NCBI GenBank assembly: GCA_964577955.1
Contig: CAZOAZ010000007.1
Span: 89,247-153,246, forward strand
DNA length: 64,000 bases
Direction: 5' to 3'
Source of the DNA: CADEEX01 sp964577955
GTDB taxonomy: Bacteria > Acidobacteriota > Vicinamibacteria > Vicinamibacterales > CAVVIG01
Of the stretch, positions 7,674 through 14,404 are shown in pieces. A program made the translations under genes and the position numbers. The notes beneath the pieces are model-generated. The model ran no database searches and was not told the DNA's origin. It saw only the letters and a list, made by a program, of their open reading frames with translations. The number at the start of each line of letters is the position of its first letter. Within the stretch, counting starts at the first letter, position 1.

Positions 7674-9353
7674 CTACCGTTGCGCCGGAAGCGCAGTGGG
7701 AATCCAGGCCGTGACCGCTGTCAAGACGGCAGCGCTCAAGGCGTGATCGGCGAGCCGCACGTACTCTTCGACTTCACCGGTGGCCGCCGGCACCAGGAGG
7801 TGGTTGAGACCCGGCACGGTTTGGGCGTCGACGGTGCCGGTCTTGCGGGTCTTGGCGAGCGCGACCAGACGGTCGGCGTTCGCCGGTGGCAGCTGTTTGT
7901 CGATGCCGCCTTCAACGATGAGCACCGGCTGCTTGATGTCCTTCATCACCTTGGCCGGATCGAACATGAGAAAGCTCTGGAAGTACGGCGTGTCCGCCTG
8001 ACGCCGGACCGTCGGGTCGGCCCCAAGCGTCTCCCAGCCCTTGCCGGTAATCACCGCCTGCTGGATCTTCTTCTGGAGGTCGATCGTCTGCTGCTTCTGC
8101 GCGTCCGGCCAGTTCGAGCGCTCGAGGCCGTGCGCCACTTGATACAGATTCAGTTCGCTGCCCGGCGCCGCAACCGTCGCGAGGAGCACGAGGGCGGCGA
8201 CCTTGTTGTTCTTCGCGGCGGCCATCATCGCAATCCATCCGCCTTCGCCGTAGCCGAGGACCGCGATCCGTTTCTTGTCCACGTCCTTGCGATTGGCGAG
8301 CGCGTTGATGGCGTCGCGCGCGTCGTTGGCGTAGTCGGTCAACGTCGCCGATTCAGGGCGGCCGCCGCTCTGGCCGACGCCGCGCTTGTCGTAGCGGAGC
8401 ACCGCCAGTCCGGCATCGGCGAGCGCGTTGGCCAGCTGGCCGAAAATCGACACGCCGGCGACCGTCTCGTCGCGGTCGGTGTCGCCCGCGCCGCTCAGGA
8501 GCACGACCGCGGGCAGCGGACCCTTGGCGTCGCGCGGTTTCGACAGCGTGCCGGCCAGCGAGAAACCGTTGGCGGGCAGCAGCACGTTCTCGTCGTTCGG
8601 CCGATCCATGGTGACGAGCCGAGACGCGACCGAGGCGACATCCTGCCGCGCCGCTTCGAAGAGCTGCGACGGAATGCTGACGCGCAGCAGCCGGCCGGTT
8701 TCATCACCCCAAATCTCGAGGTCGAGCGGCGGCACCGCCGGCAGCCGGAACACGACTCGCGTCCGCTTCGCGACAATCGTCCGGTCGAGCGTCTGGATCC
8801 GTTCGACGGTCGAGACGCCGACGTCGGCTGGAAACGAACCGAGCGCCGGCATGTAGACGGCGAGCGTCGAACCTTGATCGGCCGTGCGCAGCCGCGCCGA
8901 GAGCGCCTCGTACGCGCCCACAAACGGATTCGGAAGAAATACTGATGTATCGACGATGGTGTCGGTCCGCTCGACCGGCGGCTGATTGAGCGGCGTCACG
9001 ATATTGCGCGCCGTCGTACCGCTGACCGTCGTCTCCATCGTCGCCGACTGGTCGCGAATCGTGGCGTCATAGGACAACGCGACCGGCTTCCAGGCGCTGT
9101 CGTACCGCGCGCTGAACGAGCGGAGCACGAGATCGGTGGGCGGCCCGATCCGGCCGCTGCTGCTGATCAGAAATCCTTCCGGCGTCTGATCGACCGCCAC
9201 CTGTTCGTTGCCGATGGGGATGCCCCGCAGGAACACCGTGAATGAGGCGCTCCGGCCCGACTGTGCCCGGACCGGCAGGGCCGCCGCCAAGAGAAGCAGC
9301 AACAGGCCCAGCGCGATCGGCAAACGGCTCCCACTAGAATGGGCGGAGCGCAT
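7674..9353 (-). CDS. Exported alpha/beta hydrolase-fold protein lacking the nucleophile serine
   Basis: A 559-residue protein with a signal peptide (MRSAHSSGSRLPIALGLLLL... ending PVRAQ). Residues about 32-245 form a beta-rich N-terminal domain of unknown role. Residues about 260-559 are an alpha/beta hydrolase domain with SGAGDTDRDE, LRYDKRGVGQSGG, a late acid region GGIDKQLPP and a His region GLNHLLVPA. The nucleophile elbow, normally G-x-S-x-G-G in this group, reads GYGEGG (bases 8240-8257, residues about 366-371), so the catalytic Ser is Gly. As read, classic esterase chemistry is lost. A -10-like TATGCT lies 6 bases before the ATG. The start codon is only 18 bases from the divergent ygfZ start. 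Confidence 0.85.
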   Translation of the reverse strand: MRSAHSSGSRLPIALGLLLLLLAAALPVRAQSGRSASFTVFLRGIPIGNEQVAVDQTPEGFLISSSGRIGPPTDLVLRSFSARYDSAWKPVALSYDATIRDQSATMETTVSGTTARNIVTPLNQPPVERTDTIVDTSVFLPNPFVGAYEALSARLRTADQGSTLAVYMPALGSFPADVGVSTVERIQTLDRTIVAKRTRVVFRLPAVPPLDLEIWGDETGRLLRVSIPSQLFEAARQDVASVASRLVTMDRPNDENVLLPANGFSLAGTLSKPRDAKGPLPAVVLLSGAGDTDRDETVAGVSIFGQLANALADAGLAVLRYDKRGVGQSGGRPESATLTDYANDARDAINALANRKDVDKKRIAVLGYGEGGWIAMMAAAKNNKVAALVLLATVAAPGSELNLYQVAHGLERSNWPDAQKQQTIDLQKKIQQAVITGKGWETLGADPTVRRQADTPYFQSFLMFDPAKVMKDIKQPVLIVEGGIDKQLPPANADRLVALAKTRKTGTVDAQTVPGLNHLLVPAATGEVEEYVRLADHALSAAVLTAVTAWIPTALPAQR

Positions 9354-9371
9354 GGCGAAAGCATAGCATCC

Positions 9372-10376
9372 ATGATTCAGGTCCCCTCTCCAGCCGCCTA
9401 CGAAGCCGCCCGCCGCGGGGCGGCGCTTGTTCCGCGCGACGAACGCGCCTGGGTCGTCGTTTCCGGGAAGGACCGTGCGTCGTATCTCCACGGCCTCCTC
9501 ACCAACGACATCACGGCGCTGACGACGGGGCACGGCTGCTACGCCGCGTACCTCACGCCGCAGGGGCGGATGATTGCGGAGCTCTGGCTCTACGAGCTGG
9601 GCGACATCCTGCTGTTGTCGATGCCGCGGGCAGTGAAGGAGACGGTGCTTGCCAAACTGGATCAGTTCATCTTCTCGGAGGACGTGCAGCTGGGCGATGT
9701 CACCGACGCCTTTGCCGCCCTCGCGGTCGTCGGACCAGGCGCGGCGGCGGCCGTTGCGGCTGTCTTGTCGGTCGCACCAGAGGAGATCGCCTTCGGCGAG
9801 CACGCCAACCGCCGGCTGACCGTCGACGGCGAAACCATCATCGTGCTCGGCACGACCGACACCGGCGAAGCCGGCTACGACGTCCTGGTCGAGGCCTCCC
9901 GCGCGGACGCGTGGCACGCGCGGCTCCTGGCCGCGGACGTCGTCGCGCTCGACGAGGCGACGGCAGAGGCGATCCGGATCGAGTCGGGCATTCCGCGGTT
10001 TCGTCGCGACATGGACGAGGAAACGATTCCGCTCGAGGCCGGCATCGAGGCGCGGGCGATCAGCCTGACCAAAGGCTGCTACGTCGGTCAGGAAGTGATC
10101 ATCCGCGTGCTGCATCGCGGCCACGGCCGCGTCGCGAAGAAGCTGGTGGGGCTGAAGGTCGACGCCGATCAGTCCGCCGACCTCGCGTCCGGGACGCCGA
10201 TCGAGGCTGAAGGGCGCGCCGTGGGCGAGCTGACGAGCGTCGCCTGGTCGCCGGCCCTCAGTGCGCCGCTCGCGCTCGGCTACGTCGGCCGCGACTTCGT
10301 CGCGCCTGGAACGCGCCTCACCGTCAACGGTCACGCCGGCGAGGTCGTTGTGTTGCCTGTTACGCGGACAGCCTAA
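9372..10376 (+). CDS. ygfZ: YgfZ/GcvT-like folate-binding protein
   Basis: Tetrahydrofolate-dependent iron-sulfur cluster repair/assembly factor, cytoplasmic. The 334-residue protein starts MIQVPSPAAYEAARRGAALV, and has the family hallmark KGCYVGQE at about 233-240, containing the functional Cys, followed by RVLHRGHGRVAKKLVGL. The N-terminal RASYLHGLLTNDI segment is also typical. An upstream in-frame ATG at 9339 would overlap the divergent hydrolase gene; 9372 gives a normal N-terminus. Its TAA stop (10374-10376) lies inside a REP-like hairpin. YgfZ acts on Fe-S enzymes, and the nearby MutY is an Fe-S protein; that proximity may be accidental. Confidence 0.93.
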   Translation: MIQVPSPAAYEAARRGAALVPRDERAWVVVSGKDRASYLHGLLTNDITALTTGHGCYAAYLTPQGRMIAELWLYELGDILLLSMPRAVKETVLAKLDQFIFSEDVQLGDVTDAFAALAVVGPGAAAAVAAVLSVAPEEIAFGEHANRRLTVDGETIIVLGTTDTGEAGYDVLVEASRADAWHARLLAADVVALDEATAEAIRIESGIPRFRRDMDEETIPLEAGIEARAISLTKGCYVGQEVIIRVLHRGHGRVAKKLVGLKVDADQSADLASGTPIEAEGRAVGELTSVAWSPALSAPLALGYVGRDFVAPGTRLTVNGHAGEVVVLPVTRTA

Positions 10377-10438
10377 AGGCTGTCCCTACCGGAGTCAGAG
10401 TCGGCGTGACATCGGTAGGGACAGGCTTTAGCCTGCCC
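10366..10438. repeat. Face-to-face pair of REP-like palindromes between convergent genes
   Basis: GGACAGCCTaaAGGCTGTCC (10366-10385) and GGACAGGCtttaGCCTGCCC (about 10419-10438) oppose each other, joined by CCTACC...GGTAGG, so the pair can fold as one long structure. The first contains the ygfZ stop codon; the second contains the mutT stop codon. Position between two convergent genes suits a bidirectional terminator. Confidence 0.85.
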
Positions 10439-10817
10439 GCTCACCGGTCAGAATCTCGATCAACTCCGAATCCGCAGGCGGGAATGGCAGCTCACCCAGT
10501 TCCTGACGCGTCGCCCAGCGCATTTCCTGACCGAGCCGCGGCTCCGGCTCGCTGGTCGTATGGCAACGGAGGAAATGCAATTCAACGCGCCGATCCGGAT
10601 AGTCGTGCGTTGTCGCGAGAACCTTTTCATTCACCGTCGCCAGGAGCCCCAGCTCCTCTTCGAGCTCGCGCGTCAGACACGCTTCGATCGTTTCACCCGG
10701 TTCGACCTTGCCGCCCGGAAACTCCCATAAGCCGGCGAGGTGTCCGGCCAGCCGTCTGGTGATCAGAATTCGTCCGTCACGTTCGACAATGCCGGCGGCG
10801 ACGACGAGGGTTTTCAT
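10428..10817 (-). CDS. mutT: NUDIX hydrolase, MutT type (8-oxo-dGTP diphosphatase)
   Basis: Sanitises the nucleotide pool by hydrolysing 8-oxo-dGTP. The 129-residue protein (start MKTLVVAAGI, ATG at 10817) has an intact NUDIX box at residues 36-58: G36-x5-E42-x7-R50-E51-L52-x-E54-E55-x-G57-L58, preceded by LWEFPGG as in MutT. Its ATG shares one base with the mutY stop (TGATG), so it is translationally coupled to MutY, the other arm of 8-oxoguanine defence. An upstream in-frame ATG inside mutY is less likely. The stop codon comes from a REP-like element. Substrate preference is inferred from similarity and context. Confidence 0.9.
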   Translation of the reverse strand: MKTLVVAAGIVERDGRILITRRLAGHLAGLWEFPGGKVEPGETIEACLTRELEEELGLLATVNEKVLATTHDYPDRRVELHFLRCHTTSEPEPRLGQEMRWATRQELGELPFPPADSELIEILTGERAG

Positions 10818-11581
10818 CACGGCCGATCCGGCGTGAATGGAAACGAGCCGCAGCCCTTCGCCATCGGGCAGACGAGGCACTTCGGATTGCGCGCGACGCA
10901 GACCATCGCGCCGAAGTCCATCAACGCCTGGTTGAAATCGAAGACGTGGCGCTGCGGGACGAGCGTTTCCGACAGCGTCCAGAGGTGCCGCTTCATCGCG
11001 TGGCTTTTGGGGTCGCCTTTGCCGACAAACACGCGGAACAGCACGCGAGCGACGTTGGTATCGAGAATCGCGGCGCGCTGGCGGAAGGCGAAACTGCGAA
11101 TCGCCCCGGCGGTGTATTCGCCGATCCCCTTGAAGGAGAGCAGCGTTTCCTCGTCGGCCGGCAGCTGTCCGTCGTAGTTGGTGACCGCTTCACGCGCGAT
11201 GCTCTGCAGCCGCTTCGGCCGGATGTTGTAGCCGAGGGGGTACCACGTCTTGGCCACGTCGGTTTCAGGGGCGGATGCCAGCGCCTGGAACGACGGGTAC
11301 TTCTCGAGCCACTCGGCGTACTTGGGCAGCACGCGGTCGACCTGCGTCTGCTGCAGCATGATCTCCGAGACGAGGATGTGGTACGGGTCGTCGGTCTTGC
11401 GCCACGGCAGGTCGCGGCCGTGCCGTCTGTACCAGGTCAGCAAACGCTGGCGGAAGCGCCGGCGATCGGCTGGCGGCGGTAGCACTTTCTCGTGGGGTCC
11501 GGCTTTAGCCTTATTGTGGCGTCCGGCTTTAGCCGGACCCTTGGCGGCACGGCGGGATCGGGCGGTCGGCTTCGCAGGCAT
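10817..11581 (-). CDS. mutY: A/G-specific adenine DNA glycosylase, short form
   Basis: Base-excision enzyme that removes adenine mispaired with 8-oxoguanine. In the 254-residue reading, catalytic Glu73 lies in SEIMLQQTQ, the helix-hairpin-helix is KGIGEYTAG (151-159), the catalytic Asp174 is in LDTNVARV, and the [4Fe-4S] ligands are C228-x6-C235-x2-C238-x5-C244. The protein ends just after the cluster, so the C-terminal MutT-like 8-oxoG recognition domain of E. coli MutY (about 350 aa) is absent; a separate NUDIX protein follows directly. Residues 13-31 (KGPAKAG...KAGPHEK) are encoded by REP-like repeats. A GTG at 11485 (V33) is an alternative start that would place the repeats in the leader. 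Confidence 0.92.
   Translation of the reverse strand: MPAKPTARSRRAAKGPAKAGRHNKAKAGPHEKVLPPPADRRRFRQRLLTWYRRHGRDLPWRKTDDPYHILVSEIMLQQTQVDRVLPKYAEWLEKYPSFQALASAPETDVAKTWYPLGYNIRPKRLQSIAREAVTNYDGQLPADEETLLSFKGIGEYTAGAIRSFAFRQRAAILDTNVARVLFRVFVGKGDPKSHAMKRHLWTLSETLVPQRHVFDFNQALMDFGAMVCVARNPKCLVCPMAKGCGSFPFTPDRP
11491..11540. repeat. Two REP-like elements at the mutY 5' end
   Basis: A truncated copy GTGGGGTCCGGCTTTAGCC (11492-11510) is followed by a complete hairpin GTCCGGCTttAGCCGGAC (about 11521-11538). They lie in frame within the longest mutY reading, or in its leader if translation starts at the GTG at 11485. Confidence 0.8.
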
Positions 11582-11583
11582 CT

Positions 11584-11591
11584 CGTATAAT
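11584..11591 (+). promoter_or_regulatory. -10 box for the adenosyltransferase gene (probably leaderless)
   Basis: TATAAT at 11586-11591 lies 10 bases before the GTG at 11602, so transcription should begin within a few bases of the start codon. The opposite strand reads TATACG over 11584-11589 towards mutY, overlapping it. No convincing -35 is visible. Confidence 0.5.
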
Positions 11592-11601
11592 TTTCCGCGC
11601 A

Positions 11602-12138
11602 GTGAAACTCTACACGCGGACGGGCGACAGCGGCGAGACGTCGCTCTTCGACAAGACCCGTGTCAGCAAGGCCGACCCGCGGGTCGATGCCTACGGCGAG
11701 GTCGACGAGGTGAACGCCTGGCTCGGGTTCGCGCGGGCCGCCGGGCTCGACGAGGACCTCGACGAGCCGCTGCAACAGATCCAGCGCGACCTGTTCGCGG
11801 TCGGCGCGCAGCTCGCGGACCCGTCGGATCGTCTGGGCGCGCACCGCACCAAGGCGTTCGTGAGCGACGCGGACGTCGAACGGCTCGAACGGTTCATCGA
11901 TCGCCTGGATGCCGAGACACCGGCGCTCACCCGGTTCATCCTCGCCGGCGGGTCGCCCACCGGAGCCGCGCTTCACGTCGCCCGCACGGTCTGCCGCCGC
12001 GCCGAACGGCGGATGGTGGGGCTCACGCCGCCTGTTGATCCGTTGCTGATTCGCTATGTGAATCGGCTGTCGGACCTGCTGTTCGCGTTGGCCCGAGCGG
12101 TCAATCATCGCGCGGGGATTCCAGAAACGGAATGGTGA
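11602..12138 (+). CDS. Cob(I)alamin adenosyltransferase, PduO type
   Basis: Transfers the adenosyl group of ATP to cob(I)alamin to make coenzyme B12. The 178-residue protein starts MKLYTRTGDSGETSLFD (GTG start), the ATP-binding N-terminal motif of the PduO/MMAB family, followed by VDAYGEVDEVNAWLGFAR. The late motifs CRRAERRMV and RYVNRLSDLLFALAR are the usual C-terminal signature. Length is normal for a single-domain PduO enzyme. A perfect TATAAT sits just upstream. No B12-dependent enzyme or other cobalamin gene is in the window, so its client (for example methylmalonyl-CoA mutase) must be elsewhere. Confidence 0.94.
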   Translation: MKLYTRTGDSGETSLFDKTRVSKADPRVDAYGEVDEVNAWLGFARAAGLDEDLDEPLQQIQRDLFAVGAQLADPSDRLGAHRTKAFVSDADVERLERFIDRLDAETPALTRFILAGGSPTGAALHVARTVCRRAERRMVGLTPPVDPLLIRYVNRLSDLLFALARAVNHRAGIPETEW

Positions 12139-12162
12139 AATCCGGCTAAAGCCGGACGCCAC
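12138..12162. repeat. REP-like palindrome at a convergent junction
   Basis: ATCCGGCTaaAGCCGGACGCCAC, one hairpin between the convergent adenosyltransferase and membrane-anchored protein genes. It carries the stop codon of the latter (frame GTC CGG CTT TAG). Confidence 0.8.
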
Positions 12163-12652
12163 CGGCATTGCGCCGTTCGATGTCGGCCTTGACGGCGTCG
12201 AACACCGCGCGCGCCAGCTCCTGCGAGACGCGCTCGCGAATCGCGCCGCACTCGACCAGCGTGGTCTCTCCCGTCGTCTCAATGGCGACGTCCCAGCGAT
12301 CCCGGGCGATGCCTTCCGGTCGATCCTCGAACGACGTTGCCTGGGCGTCGGCGTGTCGGCCGTGGCGTGTCGACAGGATCGCGGCGATCGGCACGCCGTT
12401 GATGAGCACGCGAGCGGCGACGATGCCGGCCTTGTTGATGGCCTTGTCGCCGTAATAGAAGCAGTCCGCGTCCTCGGTGACGAGTGTCAGCTCCTCGGTG
12501 ACCGGGATCTCGGCGATGACGCGGCGTCCGCGCGCCCGTTCGGCGTCGCGGGACCGCTCGCGGCGCTTGCGGAAGAACGTCAGCGTCGTGGCCAGGCTGA
12601 GGGCGAAGACCAGCAGCCCGAACGCGACGAGAGCAGCGACGAGATCACGCAT
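12146..12652 (-). CDS. Membrane-anchored protein of unknown function
   Basis: A 168-residue protein with one N-terminal membrane helix (about residues 4-26, LVAALVAFGLLVFALSLATTL) followed by a stop-transfer-like basic run RKRRERSRDAERARGRR, so the rest should be cytoplasmic. The soluble part (VTEELTLVTEDADCFYYGDKAINKAG...) is mixed alpha/beta without a motif I know. The last residues GGVRL and the TAG stop are encoded by a REP-like element, so the native C-terminus has probably been replaced. It is divergent from hpnC with 37 bases between starts; no functional link is evident. Confidence 0.65.
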   Translation of the reverse strand: MRDLVAALVAFGLLVFALSLATTLTFFRKRRERSRDAERARGRRVIAEIPVTEELTLVTEDADCFYYGDKAINKAGIVAARVLINGVPIAAILSTRHGRHADAQATSFEDRPEGIARDRWDVAIETTGETTLVECGAIRERVSQELARAVFDAVKADIERRNAGGVRL

Positions 12653-12676
12653 CGGCGGACATCCACCACGGACTGC

Positions 12677-12682
12677 TAATAT
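12677..12682 (+). promoter_or_regulatory. -10 box of the hpnCDE operon
   Basis: TAATAT lies 7 bases before the hpnC GTG at 12690, implying a transcript that starts at or next to the start codon. The opposite strand reads TATTAG over the same bases, a possible -10 for the divergent membrane protein. Confidence 0.45.
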
Positions 12683-12689
12683 CTGCGAA

Positions 12690-13589
12690 GTGTCTGTTCG
12701 GTCTGGACCGTTCGCGCGCGCCTACGCGGCGTGCGACGCGCTGGCGCAATCGCACTACGAGAACTTTCCCGTCGCATCCCGGCTGCTGCCGGCGTCGATG
12801 CGTCCCCATGTCGCCGCGGTGTACGCCTTTGCCCGGGTCGCGGACGACATCGCCGACGAAGGCACCGATCCACCGGATGTCCGCACGCGCCGGCTGCAAC
12901 TGTGGCGCCAGCGCCTCCATCGCGCCACCGCCCTGCCCGCCGAAGACTCGCTCGAATCGGCCAGCCGCGACGAGCTGATCGTCGCCGCCGCCGGTCAGTC
13001 CATCCGTCAGCTCGAACTCCCGCTCTCGCTCTTCGACGATCTCGTCAGCGCGTTCGGTCAGGATATCACGACGAATCGCTACGACTCGTGGAGCGAACTC
13101 CTCGACTATTGCCGCCGCTCGGCGGATCCGATCGGGCGACTCGTGCTGCGGATTGCCGGCTATCGATCCGACGGGCTCGATCGATCGTCCGATGCGCTCT
13201 GCACGGCGCTCCAGCTGACGAATTTCTGGCAGGACTTCGGCCGCGACTGGCGCGCCGGCCGGCTCTACGTGCCGCGCGAGGTCGCCGCCGAGGCGGGTGC
13301 CGCGGAGGCGGACCTCGTTGCCGGCCGCTTCACGCCGGCGTGGGCGGAGGCGCTCGCATCGTGCATTGCCGCGACGCGCGACTCCTTTGTCCGCGGCCGC
13401 GCCGTGTGCGACGGCGTTGCCGGCCGCTTGCGCTTCGAGCTGCGGGTCACCTGGCTCGGCGGGACGCGGATTCTCGACCGCGTCGAGGCTGGGCGCGCCG
13501 ACGCCCTGCACTCCCGTCCGACGCTCGGGCGGACCGATGTGCCGCGGCTGCTGTGGCACGCGCTCCGGTGGGCCGAGGTCCCCGCCTAG
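12690..13589 (+). CDS. hpnC: Squalene synthase HpnC (hydroxysqualene synthase)
   Basis: Second of the three-enzyme bacterial route from farnesyl diphosphate to squalene: HpnD makes presqualene diphosphate, HpnC converts it to hydroxysqualene, HpnE reduces that to squalene. The 299-residue protein has the first Asp-rich motif VADDIADEG (Asp52/53/56) and a later counterpart TNFWQDFGRDW near residue 180. An upstream ATG at 12477 would run through the divergent gene; GTG at 12690 matches the family N-terminus (FARAYAACDALAQSHYENFPVAS). The stop overlaps the next start by one base (TAGTG). The order C-D-E is the canonical operon. Confidence 0.93.
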   Translation: MSVRSGPFARAYAACDALAQSHYENFPVASRLLPASMRPHVAAVYAFARVADDIADEGTDPPDVRTRRLQLWRQRLHRATALPAEDSLESASRDELIVAAAGQSIRQLELPLSLFDDLVSAFGQDITTNRYDSWSELLDYCRRSADPIGRLVLRIAGYRSDGLDRSSDALCTALQLTNFWQDFGRDWRAGRLYVPREVAAEAGAAEADLVAGRFTPAWAEALASCIAATRDSFVRGRAVCDGVAGRLRFELRVTWLGGTRILDRVEAGRADALHSRPTLGRTDVPRLLWHALRWAEVPA

Positions 13590-14404
13590 TGGCGCGCCAG
13601 ACCAGTTTCTACTACTCGTTCCTCGTCCTCCCCGACGACCAGCGCCAGGCCATCGTCGCGGTCTGGGACTTTTGCCGCGTGGTTGACGATGCCGTTGACG
13701 AGTACGAAGGGGCGGCGGGCGACGCGCGATCTCGCGAAGCGATTGCCTTCTGGCGCGCGGAACTGGACCGCTGTTTTGCCGGAGCCCCGCCGGAGACGCC
13801 GCAAGGGCGCGCGCTGCAGCCGTTCATCGCTCCGTTCGCGCTGCCGCGCCAGGCGTTCGACGACGTGATCGACGGCGTGGCGATGGATCTCGACCAGACG
13901 CGCTACCAGACTTTTGACGAACTGCTCGAATACTGCCGCCGGGTGGCATCGGCGGTCGGGCTCATCTGCATCAAGATCTTCCGCTGCGAAAGCCCGGGCT
14001 CGAGGGAGTATGCGCTCCATCTTGGCGTGGCGCTGCAGTTGACGAACATCCTCCGCGACGTCAAGACCGATCTCGATCGCGGCCGGCTCTATCTACCGCT
14101 CGACGATCTCGAACGGTGCGGCTGCCGAATCGAGGATCTGGCGACGGGGACGATGACCGACGGGGTCAAGCGGCTGATGGCGTTCGAGTGCGCGCGCGCC
14201 CACGAGTTCTACCGCCGCGCGCTCGAGGCTCGTCCCGAGATCGATCGCGGCCGGCTGGTGGCGGCCGAAATCATGCGGGCGGTCTACTTCGAAACGCTGT
14301 TGCGCATCGAGGCGCGCGGCTACGATGTGTTTTCCGGGCCGACACGCATGGCCAAGCCGGTGCAGGCGCTGGTGGCGTTGCGACAATGGCTGTTTCCGGC
14401 ATGA
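13589..14404 (+). CDS. hpnD: Presqualene diphosphate synthase HpnD
   Basis: Condenses two farnesyl diphosphates into presqualene diphosphate. The 271-residue protein begins at GTG 13589 (VARQTSFYYSFLVLPDDQR), has the first Asp-rich motif FCRVVDDAVDE (33-38) and the second region LQLTNILRDVKTDLDRGR near 147-164, both typical of trans-isoprenyl head-to-head synthases. FYYSFLVLP is characteristic of HpnD. It is tightly coupled, one base overlap upstream with hpnC and four bases (ATGA) downstream with hpnE. Phytoene synthase is the main alternative, but the HpnC/HpnE neighbours argue for squalene. Confidence 0.93.
   Translation: MARQTSFYYSFLVLPDDQRQAIVAVWDFCRVVDDAVDEYEGAAGDARSREAIAFWRAELDRCFAGAPPETPQGRALQPFIAPFALPRQAFDDVIDGVAMDLDQTRYQTFDELLEYCRRVASAVGLICIKIFRCESPGSREYALHLGVALQLTNILRDVKTDLDRGRLYLPLDDLERCGCRIEDLATGTMTDGVKRLMAFECARAHEFYRRALEARPEIDRGRLVAAEIMRAVYFETLLRIEARGYDVFSGPTRMAKPVQALVALRQWLFPA

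Noticed and set aside
9354..10334. A 327-residue N-terminal extension of the alpha/beta hydrolase reading through ygfZ on the opposite strand.
   Set aside because: The extension is antisense to ygfZ, and the hydrolase has a normal signal peptide starting at 9353.
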